A stretch of 64,000 bases of DNA, taken from assembly GCF_030433645.1 (NCBI RefSeq), contig NZ_JAROCG010000001.1, forward strand, positions 1,798,001 through 1,862,000, given 5' to 3'. Shown piece by piece: positions 34,264 through 41,806 of the stretch. The stretch is from Arthrobacter burdickii. GTDB taxonomy: Bacteria > Actinomycetota > Actinomycetes > Actinomycetales > Micrococcaceae. The stretch's first letter is position 1. Each line of letters starts with the position of its first letter. The notes beneath the pieces are model-generated. The model did not search any database. It saw only the letters and a program-made list of their open reading frames with translations, and was not told the origin of the DNA. The translations under genes and the position numbers were made by a program.

Positions 34264-34422
34264 TGAATTCGGTGCGTCTGCCCGGGAGACGTTGCGCCGG
34301 GAATCGAACGCTCAGGTAGCCTGCGTGATGGCTCGGTCAGTGCCTTCGAGTGTCGCAAGAGCTATGGTTTCGATGACTTCCTTTGTTGCCGCGTTCAGCA
34401 CGGCAAATGTGCTGGTAGACAA
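34264..34422 (-). pseudogene. N-terminal remnant of an aldehyde dehydrogenase, fused to the PuuD-like gene
   Basis: From TTG 34422 the frame reads STSTFAVLNAATKEVIETIA, then LATLEGTDRAITQAT, and stops at TGA 34314-34312. After the stop the same frame resumes with AFDSRRNVSRADAP. This corresponds to the start of NAD-dependent aldehyde dehydrogenases, where a TF-V-NPATEEVI motif is followed by DRAI-A and AF-W---P-R. The remaining ~440 residues are missing. The segment up to the TGA is read in frame as the C-terminus of the upstream amidotransferase gene. Confidence 0.6.
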
Positions 34423-35205
34423 TGCCGGGGTTCTCCGTTCGGCCGTGCGGTAGCGTCTCGCGGCTTCGATGAAACCTTCGAAGAGCCGCAGATCCGCCGG
34501 GTTCTGTTCCGGATGGAACTGGACGCCTAGTGCCCAGCCGCCTGTTGCTGTTTCCACGGCCTCCACAGTGCCGTCAGCGGCGGCCGCGGTGATATATAGT
34601 CCGTCAGCCAGACGATTGATGGCCTGATGGTGATAACAAGGGGCACTGGCGCTGGGACCGAGAAGGTCCCCAGTGATACTTCCGCCCGTTGTCCTGAAAT
34701 CGACGGTGCCGAATACGCCGGGCGCCGGCTGGTAGTCGGCCTCCGGGTTGAAGTCCGGAATGTGCTGGAACAGCGACCCGCCCAGTGCGACATTCAGGAT
34801 CTGTGCACCGCGGCAGATGGCGAGGAGGGGAACTTCGGCTTGGAGGGCTGCCTTGATGAGGGCGATATCGTGCAGGTCTCTAGCAGGTTGGGTGCGGGTC
34901 AGTTCATGCGGCTCGTCCCCGTAGTGTTCAGGACCTACGTCGCTCCCTCCCGAGATGATCAATCCGTGCAGCGCCTCGACAACAGAAGGGTCGGTTCCGG
35001 TAGGGGGCAGAAGGACCGGGGTGCCTCCAGCCGCGACAACAGCATGGACATAGGTCTGTGGTAGGAGCGCAGCCATTTCCTTCCATGTACCCCACGACGC
35101 CTCCTCCAAGTAAGTGGTCAATCCGATACGGGGACGGCCAGTACCAGCGACGTCTGAAGTAACGCTTTCGCTCCGAGTTCGTAATGGCATTGTCGTAGCT
35201 CTCAT
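34312..35205 (-). CDS. Gamma-glutamyl-gamma-aminobutyrate hydrolase family protein (PuuD-like) with aldehyde-dehydrogenase-derived tail
   Basis: A 297-residue class I glutamine-amidotransferase-like protein. The catalytic set is present: LAICRGAQILNVALGG (nucleophile Cys), HHQAINRL, and GVQFHPEQN (His and Glu). PuuD-type enzymes cleave gamma-glutamyl-GABA in putrescine degradation. The last ~36 residues do not belong to the family; they are the start of an aldehyde dehydrogenase fused in frame. ATG 35205 is used; ATG 35190 is an alternative, and the frame stays open upstream to 35742. Activity may survive because the tail lies after the catalytic domain. Confidence 0.75.
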   Translation of the reverse strand: MRATTMPLRTRSESVTSDVAGTGRPRIGLTTYLEEASWGTWKEMAALLPQTYVHAVVAAGGTPVLLPPTGTDPSVVEALHGLIISGGSDVGPEHYGDEPHELTRTQPARDLHDIALIKAALQAEVPLLAICRGAQILNVALGGSLFQHIPDFNPEADYQPAPGVFGTVDFRTTGGSITGDLLGPSASAPCYHHQAINRLADGLYITAAAADGTVEAVETATGGWALGVQFHPEQNPADLRLFEGFIEAARRYRTAERRTPALSTSTFAVLNAATKEVIETIALATLEGTDRAITQAT

Positions 35206-36015
35206 CTCGACTTCGGCGCGAACACCTAGTGATCGGCCGGCTCGTCCCCGAAGGATTTGCGGGCGCTTCGGCTGACGGTGTTCGAGGTATCGGCCGTCCT
35301 CGCTGATCTGCTCCAACCGGACGAACCGGTCACCCCGTGCGGGCTCAACAGCACCACCGAGCGAAACGCAGCATGCCACCTCTGCGCCGTATTCCGGTGT
35401 CCTGGTCTCGTCGGCCGCACGCTCGTCGGCGACCCCGGGCGCAGCCTCGACATGGATGCTCAGGTCGTCCGGGTCCAGAGTCTGCATCGGAATCCCTCCC
35501 TGCAGGACACCCCTTCCAGGAGGTGGTGTATCCCCAAGAATCATCCCTATGCTCGGGCCCGTCAATCCCCCCTGTCCCAGGCGTTGGAGACAACTGCCGG
35601 CCGTATGCTCGCCCGGTATGTCGGTCATGGAACGTGGTGAAGTTCTGCTTCGACGTCTGACCCGGGCTCCACTCGACGGGTGGTAGAAGGTCGTGGTTGC
35701 TGAGCCTTTCGCTTCTGCTCTACGCTTCGGCTTAGCTGGCATTGGGCGTCATCCTTCCCCGGCCGGCGCCTCCTCGAACCAGTCGCTTCGAATCCCCAGT
35801 AGAAACAGCGAGGAATATGGAAGCGACCTCGGCTGGCTCCGCAAGGCACTCCTCCTCGCCGCAAGCGTCGCTGCAAGTGTGCGCCGTAAAACCAGTGGTG
35901 CTTGGGCGCGGGCGGATGGGCACGAACTCCCCCGATGTTCCTCCTGGCGGCGATGCACCAGCCGCACAGGACGACGGCTCCGAGAAGATGTTCGGGCTCG
36001 ATAGGGGGCGGCTGG
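35206..36015. other. 810-bp stretch without a confident gene
   Basis: The minus strand stays open in the PuuD-like frame, with an ATG at 35487 (MQTLDPDDLSIHVEAAPGVA) preceded by GGGAGGG, but the peptide matches no family known to me and merges with PuuD in frame. Plus-strand frames are short and unconvincing. It may be a degraded regulator or upstream gene of the polyamine-type operon. The right end holds the ribosome site AGGGGGCGG for the GH16 gene. Confidence 0.4.
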
Positions 36016-36903
36016 ATGTTGTGGCGTAAATGCGCGGTGATTGCGTCCTCACTTCTGGTCGGGTGGGCACTCATCACTCCGACAACGGCAAGCACCACAG
36101 CGACGACCCCACTGACCATGGACACCTACGCACAGCCGGACGGGGCGACTACCAACTTCGGGGACAGCGTCCGTTCGTCCCTGGAGGGCGGTGCGGGCAT
36201 CTCGCGAAACACCCCTCCGTGGCGGATGGTGACAACTGCACCTGAGGCGGCAGCGCCAACCGAGGCGGCGGTGATCCAGGGGTGGGGTTTGCCTGTAACG
36301 GGCGACGAGTTCAATTACATCGGAGCGCCGGATGCGACGAAGTGGAGGGTCTACAACAGCATCGGGCACGCGGGCAAAGGTATCCGGAGTCCACGGCAGG
36401 TTACCGTGGACGGTTCCCGGATGGTCATGACCGGAACTCCGGATGGCACGACCGCCGGCATGAGCGCGAAGTTCGCACGCCAGAAGTACGGGCGGTGGGA
36501 AGTACGAGCGGCCGGGTCCGGTGACGACGAGTACCATCTGGTAGCCATCCTGTGGCCGGACAGTGGGCGCTGGCCCTGCGACGGTGAAGTCAACTTCGCG
36601 GAGACGACGGGCGACTGGAACGTCATCAAGTTCTTCCACCACTATGGCTGTTCGAATGCGCAGACGTCGGAGTTCAAGAGCCTGGACGTCACGACGTTCC
36701 ACAACTACGCGGTCGATTGGTCCCCGCGTGGGATCGTCGGCTACATCGATGGGGTGAAGTGGTTCGAGGACAACGACCCCGCGCACCAGCCTCCCGGTTC
36801 GATGCACCAGACGCTCCAACTGGACTGGTTCCCGGACAGCACTGCTGACGGTGCCGGTGAGATGCGGGTGGATTGGGTTCGCGTGTATCCGGCTGGCCGG
36901 TAG
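36016..36903 (+). CDS. Secreted GH16-family glycoside hydrolase with altered catalytic motif
   Basis: A 295-residue protein with an N-terminal signal peptide (VIASSLLVGWALITPTTAS), a ~60-residue linker, and a GH16 jelly-roll domain: ARQKYGRWEVRA, then ILWPDSGRWPCDGEVNFAET, then FHNYAVDWSPRGIVGYIDG. GH16 enzymes cleave beta-1,3/1,4-glucans and related polymers. The catalytic motif normally reads ExDxxE; here it is Glu191-Val-Asn193-Phe-Ala-Glu196, so the central Asp is Asn while both glutamates remain. Start ATG 36016 fits the signal peptide. It converges on an acyltransferase-3 gene 8 bp away. Confidence 0.8.
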   Translation: MLWRKCAVIASSLLVGWALITPTTASTTATTPLTMDTYAQPDGATTNFGDSVRSSLEGGAGISRNTPPWRMVTTAPEAAAPTEAAVIQGWGLPVTGDEFNYIGAPDATKWRVYNSIGHAGKGIRSPRQVTVDGSRMVMTGTPDGTTAGMSAKFARQKYGRWEVRAAGSGDDEYHLVAILWPDSGRWPCDGEVNFAETTGDWNVIKFFHHYGCSNAQTSEFKSLDVTTFHNYAVDWSPRGIVGYIDGVKWFEDNDPAHQPPGSMHQTLQLDWFPDSTADGAGEMRVDWVRVYPAGR

Positions 36904-36911
36904 AAGTCCTG

Positions 36912-37973
36912 TCAGGTTGCGCGTGGTGTTCCGAGGAAGACTCCAGAGAGCGGCGTCCGGTTGAGGATCATCGCGACGGCCCACGGCAGGACCACTGCCG
37001 CCATCAGTACCCAGAACGACCGCTCCGTGTCGGGAACAGGGAGCAACCACAGCACGTACGTGTGCGTTAGCACCACCATCAGGCAGCCCGCGGCGAGCTT
37101 CGTGGACATCGCGTGAACCCATACCGGCAGCCGGGAGAACACCCCCTCAAGGATCAGGAGGAGGCCGGAACTGATCAGCACCGCGACGACGACACTGAGG
37201 ACCGGTGTGCCGAGCTCGTTGTACTTCATGTCCAGCGGCGCCGACATCCCGGCGAGGACAGGTGCGGCACCCGCAACCAGGCACACCGCGCCGGACCGGA
37301 TCGGTGCTTTCACCCGGGCGCGGACGTGCCGGAGGGCTTGCCCGGCGAGCAGGAAGACGAGCGCGGCGCCGGCGACTCCGAGCGACAAGGGCAGCGGGGC
37401 GAGGACATCCCCGAATAGGTAGATGACGACCGTGATCCCCGCGATGAGTGCGACCCGGAGGACAAGGGGTACCCGCTCCAGTGCCCGGAACATGATGGCC
37501 GAGATGAACAATGCACTCATGAACCAGTAGGCACCGAACGGTCCCGCGTTGAGGGATCCGCCCATGAGAGGCAGGATCACGGCTTCGCTCGTCAGGGTGC
37601 CGCGGTGGAGGTGGATGGGAACATGGACGAGGAGCGTCACGGCCAGCCACGCGCAATAGGGGATCATGATGGTTCTGAACCGCTTCCTGGCTTCCGCTGC
37701 GACGGCCCACCGCGTGTCCGGTCCGCGGGTTTTCCAGAGGTACCCGGAGAGCAGGAAGAACGCAGGGACGTGCCAGGTGTAGAGGCCGGCGTCGATGAGC
37801 GGGCCCGCCCAGACGTGTCCTGTGACGACCGCGACGACCGCAAGGACCCGGAGTGCGTCGATGGCTCCGGATCGGGTCGCTGGAACGGCTGGTGCTCGTG
37901 CGTACAGGGTCGCCAAGGATGCCTCCGAGGTCGAATCAGTCAGTATCAAGGGTAGGCGAAGCCCCGCCGGCAA
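36912..37973 (-). CDS. Acyltransferase-3 family membrane protein
   Basis: A 353-residue protein with about ten membrane helices. The N-terminal catalytic region has IDALRVLAVVAVVTGHVWAG, with the conserved His of AT3 proteins, and then WHVPAFFLLSGYLW. AT3 proteins O-acylate sugars of exopolysaccharides, peptidoglycan or secreted metabolites. The listed start is a TTG; the core begins only near residue 35, so a later start is possible. The neighbouring GH16 gene suggests surface-polysaccharide modification, but this is inference. Confidence 0.8.
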   Translation of the reverse strand: MPAGLRLPLILTDSTSEASLATLYARAPAVPATRSGAIDALRVLAVVAVVTGHVWAGPLIDAGLYTWHVPAFFLLSGYLWKTRGPDTRWAVAAEARKRFRTIMIPYCAWLAVTLLVHVPIHLHRGTLTSEAVILPLMGGSLNAGPFGAYWFMSALFISAIMFRALERVPLVLRVALIAGITVVIYLFGDVLAPLPLSLGVAGAALVFLLAGQALRHVRARVKAPIRSGAVCLVAGAAPVLAGMSAPLDMKYNELGTPVLSVVVAVLISSGLLLILEGVFSRLPVWVHAMSTKLAAGCLMVVLTHTYVLWLLPVPDTERSFWVLMAAVVLPWAVAMILNRTPLSGVFLGTPRAT

Positions 37974-38034
37974 TCCCGCTTACACTGCAGCTACCGTCGC
38001 CGTATACTCCCGCTGCGCACGCCGCAGAAACGGC

Positions 38035-39093
38035 CTACGGGACGTCCTGCCCAACACCCGAAGGAGTCCAGCCGAGGGCGGGCCCCAGTTTTTCGGCGAT
38101 GTCGGTGAGGATCTGGACGTAGTCCTCGTGGTCGAAGCTGAACGGCAGGGCGAACGCCACCTCGTCGACCTCCTGGAACCCCGCATGCGCATACAGCTGC
38201 TCCGCGATCTCATCGCTCGTCCCGATGAGGTCCGGGGCGAACAGCATTCCTTTGGGCCCCTGGGGTGCGCGGGTGCGGGGGAGGCGTTGGTCGACGTACC
38301 GCTGGTACTTCTCCCGCTGGTCCGACGACGCCGAATCGGTCGGGATCACCACCAGGCCCTGCGATACCCGGACCGGTCCGTGCTCAGGGGCTGACGCGGC
38401 GGCAGCTTCGCGGTAGGCGCGGATCTGGGATTGCTGGATGCGGGCGAAATCCGGAGCCTGATCGCTCTCGGGGAAGATGACGCTGCTGGAGAGCAGGTTG
38501 AAGCCGTTCGCCCCGGCCCAGACAGCCGATTTCCTGCTTCCCGCGCCGTACCAGAGGCGTTGCCGCAGTCCGGGCGAGTGCGGCTCGACCCGGGAGGAGA
38601 ACTCCTCGACGACCCCCTGCCTGCCGGAGAAGTCCCGGACCGGTTCCCCTGCGACCAGACGGGCGAGCCGCTCCACGCGTGCGTAGCTGAAGTCCTCCAC
38701 CTCCCAGGAGTCCGGGTACAACTCGTGCTTCACGGTGTCGTAGTGCATCGGCTCACCGACGCTCAGGCCTGGGTTGATGCGTCCGCCGGCGAGCAGATCG
38801 ACGGTGGCGAGGTCCTCGGCCAGGCGCAGGGGGTTCTCCCAGCCCAGCGGTGTCACGGCTGTTCCGATCTCGATCCGGGAGGTGCGCTGGCCCGCGGCGG
38901 CCATCATCGCGATGGGGGAGGAGATACCGAACTGCAGATGGCGGTGGCGCAGCCAGGCACTGTCGAATCCCAGCCGCTCACCGAGCTCGATGATCTGCAG
39001 TGTCGATTCGTGTCCCGCGGCCGGATCCGCCGGATCGAACAGGCCGATCGTGAGGAATCCCAGCTTGCGAAGCGGACGGGTGGTGTCGGGCAT
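38035..39093 (-). CDS. LLM-class flavin-dependent oxidoreductase (luciferase-like monooxygenase)
   Basis: A 352-residue TIM-barrel protein of the bacterial luciferase superfamily. Features include IIELGERLGFDSAWLRHRHL, SPIAMMAAAGQRTSRIEIGT, ENPLRLAEDLATVDLLAGGR, and the later SSSVIFPESD, then GTSDEIAEQLYAH. These enzymes use reduced flavin to oxidise aldehydes, alkanesulfonates or other small molecules. No flavin reductase or transporter is adjacent, so the substrate is open. Confidence 0.87.
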   Translation of the reverse strand: MPDTTRPLRKLGFLTIGLFDPADPAAGHESTLQIIELGERLGFDSAWLRHRHLQFGISSPIAMMAAAGQRTSRIEIGTAVTPLGWENPLRLAEDLATVDLLAGGRINPGLSVGEPMHYDTVKHELYPDSWEVEDFSYARVERLARLVAGEPVRDFSGRQGVVEEFSSRVEPHSPGLRQRLWYGAGSRKSAVWAGANGFNLLSSSVIFPESDQAPDFARIQQSQIRAYREAAAASAPEHGPVRVSQGLVVIPTDSASSDQREKYQRYVDQRLPRTRAPQGPKGMLFAPDLIGTSDEIAEQLYAHAGFQEVDEVAFALPFSFDHEDYVQILTDIAEKLGPALGWTPSGVGQDVP

Positions 39094-39156
39094 GGGCTTC
39101 CTCTTCAGGATCGGCGGACGGCTGATCCCCAGACTATGCGGCGGACTTCCCGCCGG

Positions 39157-39471
39157 TCACCACATGCGGCTGGTGGTCTCCGACACGAATCCGCGGCCGT
39201 CGGAGAACCAGTGGATCGTCGGGCTGTTCCGGGCGGTCGGCGTCGTGAGCTCCGCGAAGAGGTCCGCGTTGAAGCGGTTGCTCAGCTCCGGGGAACTCAG
39301 CACCGTGTCCCGGGTGATGACGAACACGGGTCCCTTCAGCCCCTTGCTCTGGATGGACAGGTGGACCTCGGCGTGCTGGTCCAGCCGCACCTTGAGCGCT
39401 CCGATCGCGGCCTGGACATTCGCGTCGTCGTCCCAGACCGCTGCGTGCCTGTCCACGAAAAGCCACGCCAT
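39157..39471 (-). CDS. Hypothetical protein, 104 residues
   Basis: Not recognised. It begins MAWLFVDRHAAVWDDDANVQ and contains the mixed helix/strand pattern GALKVRLDQHAEVHLSIQ, then GPVFVITRDTVLSSPELS. There is no signal peptide, membrane helix or metal motif. AGGGAG precedes ATG 39471, which supports this start over the longer open frame to 39558. It lies 63 bp from the flavin oxidoreductase gene on the same strand. Confidence 0.55.
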   Translation of the reverse strand: MAWLFVDRHAAVWDDDANVQAAIGALKVRLDQHAEVHLSIQSKGLKGPVFVITRDTVLSSPELSNRFNADLFAELTTPTARNSPTIHWFSDGRGFVSETTSRMW

Positions 39472-39831
39472 GATGCTCCCTGTCCGTTCCGGCCGGGGCT
39501 CCGCAGCGGGTACGCTCGCGCCACCCAGGCGGCCGCTGCCGCCGGCCCTCCCTAGCAAAACACCGAGTCGAGAACGATATCAAGGGAAAGGCCCGGAGCA
39601 GGCGTCGGCAGGGCGCAATCACGTCCAGCTGTGAAGCAACGGGGAGACGCCTGGAAATATTTGGTTGCATCTCGATAACAACACGGGAGCAGTCCGGGCA
39701 AGGGACACCTGCTGGTAACAATGTGCCCCTAGGCTTTTGCACACGTGAGTGGCGTCACCCTCCGGGGTCGCGTGTCGGCTGTCATGCAACACCGCGTGAA
39801 GCTGGAACCACACTATGAAATAGGAGGCGGA
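39472..39831. other. 360-bp intergenic stretch upstream of the first peptide-ABC operon
   Basis: Contains the 5' flank of the 104-residue protein gene and the upstream region of the binding-protein gene. TAGGCT at 39730-39735 may be a -10 element, without a clear -35. The ribosome site AGGAGGCGG begins at 39823. No further gene was seen. Confidence 0.4.
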
Positions 39832-41628
39832 ATGCGTTTCGGACGTACTTCCAAAGCTGTGGGGGTCGCTGCTGCTGCAGCGCTCGCACTCAGTGCCTGC
39901 GCTGCCAATACGGGTACTGAAACACCCGAGGAGAGTGCCGAGGGCGAAGCATCGGGCGGCAACATCCGCGTTGTGGAGGTGAATGCCTTCAGTTCGTTCA
40001 ACTCGAACAGCTCCGAGGGCAACGTAGACATCAACGGCAAGATCGCCTACGCGACCCACTCCGGCTTCGTCTACATCAACAACGATCTCGAGGTCGTCGA
40101 GAACAAAGATTTCGGTTCCATGGAAGTCCTCTCCGAGGACCCGCTCAGCGTGAAGTACACGGTCAACGAGGGTGTGACCTGGTCCGACGGCGAACCGGTC
40201 GACGGCGGCGATCTGCTGCTCTCGTGGGCCATCGGCTCGGGCTACTTCAACGATGCCACCACCGATGACGCGGGCGAGATCACGTCGGGTGCCACCTACT
40301 TCGACTACGCCGGTGATACGGGCGGCCTCGGCCTCACCGAACTCCCCGAGATCGGCGACGACGGCCGCTCGATCACGCTGAACTACTCGGAGCCCTTCGC
40401 GGATTACAAGGTCGCCTTCGGACTCATGAGCGACGGCGGTATCGCCACTCCCGCCCACGTGCTCGCGGAGAAGGGTGGCCTCGCCGACGAGGACGCGCTC
40501 ATCGAGCTCATCCAGACCGCACCGGCAGGCGACCCCGAGAAGCCCGTCGAGCGTCCCGAGATCCAGGCCCTGGCCGACTTCTGGAACACGGGCTTCGACA
40601 CCAAGTCGCTGCCCACCGACCCGTCGCTGTTCCTTTCGAACGGTCCGTTCATCGCTTCGGCCGTCACGCCGGACCAGTCGATGACGCTGACACGCAACGA
40701 GGACTACAAGTGGGGCCCGATGCCGAAGGTGGACGAGATCACCGTCCGCTATATCGGTGAGGCCCCCGCACAGGTCCAGGCCCTGCAGAACGGCGAGGTC
40801 GACATCATCGCCCCGCAGGCGTCAGCCGATACCGTCGAGCAGCTCGAAGCGCTCGAGGGTATCACCGTCGAGCGCGGCAACCAGCTGTCCTACGACCACC
40901 TCGACCTGAACTTCGGTGGCGTCTTCAAGGACGAGAAGGTCCGCGAGGCCTTCATGAAGACGGTGCCCCGCCAGCAGCTGGTGGACTCCATCATCAAGAA
41001 GCTGAACCCGGACGCCGAACCCCTCGACTCGCAGCTGTTCCTCACGGACCAGGAGCCCTATGAGGAGTCCGCTGCGAACAACGGCTCGGAGGCCTACGCG
41101 GAGGTCGACATCGAAGGCGCCAAGGAGCTGCTCGCCGGAGCGACGCCGGAGGTCCGGATCATGTACAACCGGGACAACCCGAATCGCCTCAACTCCTACA
41201 CGCTGATCGCCGAGTCCGCCTCGCAGGCAGGCTTCAAGATCGTCGACGGCGGCCTCGGTGCCTCCGACTGGGGAGCAGCGCTCGGCAACGGCACCTACGA
41301 CGCGACGATCTTCGGCTGGATCAACACGGGTGTCGGCGTGTCCGGCGTCCCGCAGATCTTCAAGAGCGGCAACGGCTCGAACTTCAACGGGTTCTCGAGC
41401 CCGGAGGCCGACAAGCTCATGGACCAGCTGATCGTCGAGACGGACCCGGACAAGCAGGACGACCTCCAGATCCAGATCGACAAGCTGATCTGGGACTCCA
41501 AGTACGGACTGCCCCTGTTCCAGGTGCCCGGCGTCGACGCGTACAGCGACAACGTCACCGGCATAGAGTACATGCCGAACCAGACCGGTGTCTGGTGGAA
41601 CTTCTGGGATTGGCAGGTAGTCCAGTAG
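39832..41628 (+). CDS. Peptide ABC transporter substrate-binding lipoprotein (family 5), first system
   Basis: A 598-residue extracytoplasmic solute-binding protein of family 5. The lipobox LSAC gives acylated Cys23, and an Asp/Glu/Gly-rich linker follows. Family landmarks are EGVTWSDGEPVDGGDLLLSW near residues 115-135, and later GNGTYDATIFGWINTG. It delivers oligopeptides or similar ligands to the permeases encoded downstream. TAGGAGGCGGAATGCGTTTC around its start is identical, base for base, to the second system's start region at 49078. A 17-bp hairpin after the stop separates it from the permease genes. Confidence 0.9.
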   Translation: MRFGRTSKAVGVAAAAALALSACAANTGTETPEESAEGEASGGNIRVVEVNAFSSFNSNSSEGNVDINGKIAYATHSGFVYINNDLEVVENKDFGSMEVLSEDPLSVKYTVNEGVTWSDGEPVDGGDLLLSWAIGSGYFNDATTDDAGEITSGATYFDYAGDTGGLGLTELPEIGDDGRSITLNYSEPFADYKVAFGLMSDGGIATPAHVLAEKGGLADEDALIELIQTAPAGDPEKPVERPEIQALADFWNTGFDTKSLPTDPSLFLSNGPFIASAVTPDQSMTLTRNEDYKWGPMPKVDEITVRYIGEAPAQVQALQNGEVDIIAPQASADTVEQLEALEGITVERGNQLSYDHLDLNFGGVFKDEKVREAFMKTVPRQQLVDSIIKKLNPDAEPLDSQLFLTDQEPYEESAANNGSEAYAEVDIEGAKELLAGATPEVRIMYNRDNPNRLNSYTLIAESASQAGFKIVDGGLGASDWGAALGNGTYDATIFGWINTGVGVSGVPQIFKSGNGSNFNGFSSPEADKLMDQLIVETDPDKQDDLQIQIDKLIWDSKYGLPLFQVPGVDAYSDNVTGIEYMPNQTGVWWNFWDWQVVQ

Positions 41629-41656
41629 CTCCATCGCTGGAACAAGCACATTCCTA

Positions 41657-41704
41657 GGAGAAGGCGCCGGGACCGGGGAACTCGCCCGTCCCGGCGCCTT
41701 CTCC
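41657..41704 (+). terminator. 17-bp perfect hairpin between binding-protein and permease genes
   Basis: GGAGAAGGCGCCGGGAC (41657-41673), a 14-nt loop, then the exact complement at 41688-41704. No T-run follows. It likely acts as a partial terminator or 3' stabiliser, giving more binding protein than permease. Confidence 0.7.
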
Positions 41705-41806
41705 ATGTGGCGCGCCGCCGTCGCACTGGAACTCCAGACCCTGCACTACACTTCAGCGAAAGCACGGGAACACCCACCCGAATCCGATCTTGAGGCGTGA
41801 AAACCC

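Noticed and set aside
35257-35640. 127-residue plus-strand frame in the gene-poor stretch
   Set aside because: No ribosome site, no recognisable motif, and composition unlike neighbouring genes.
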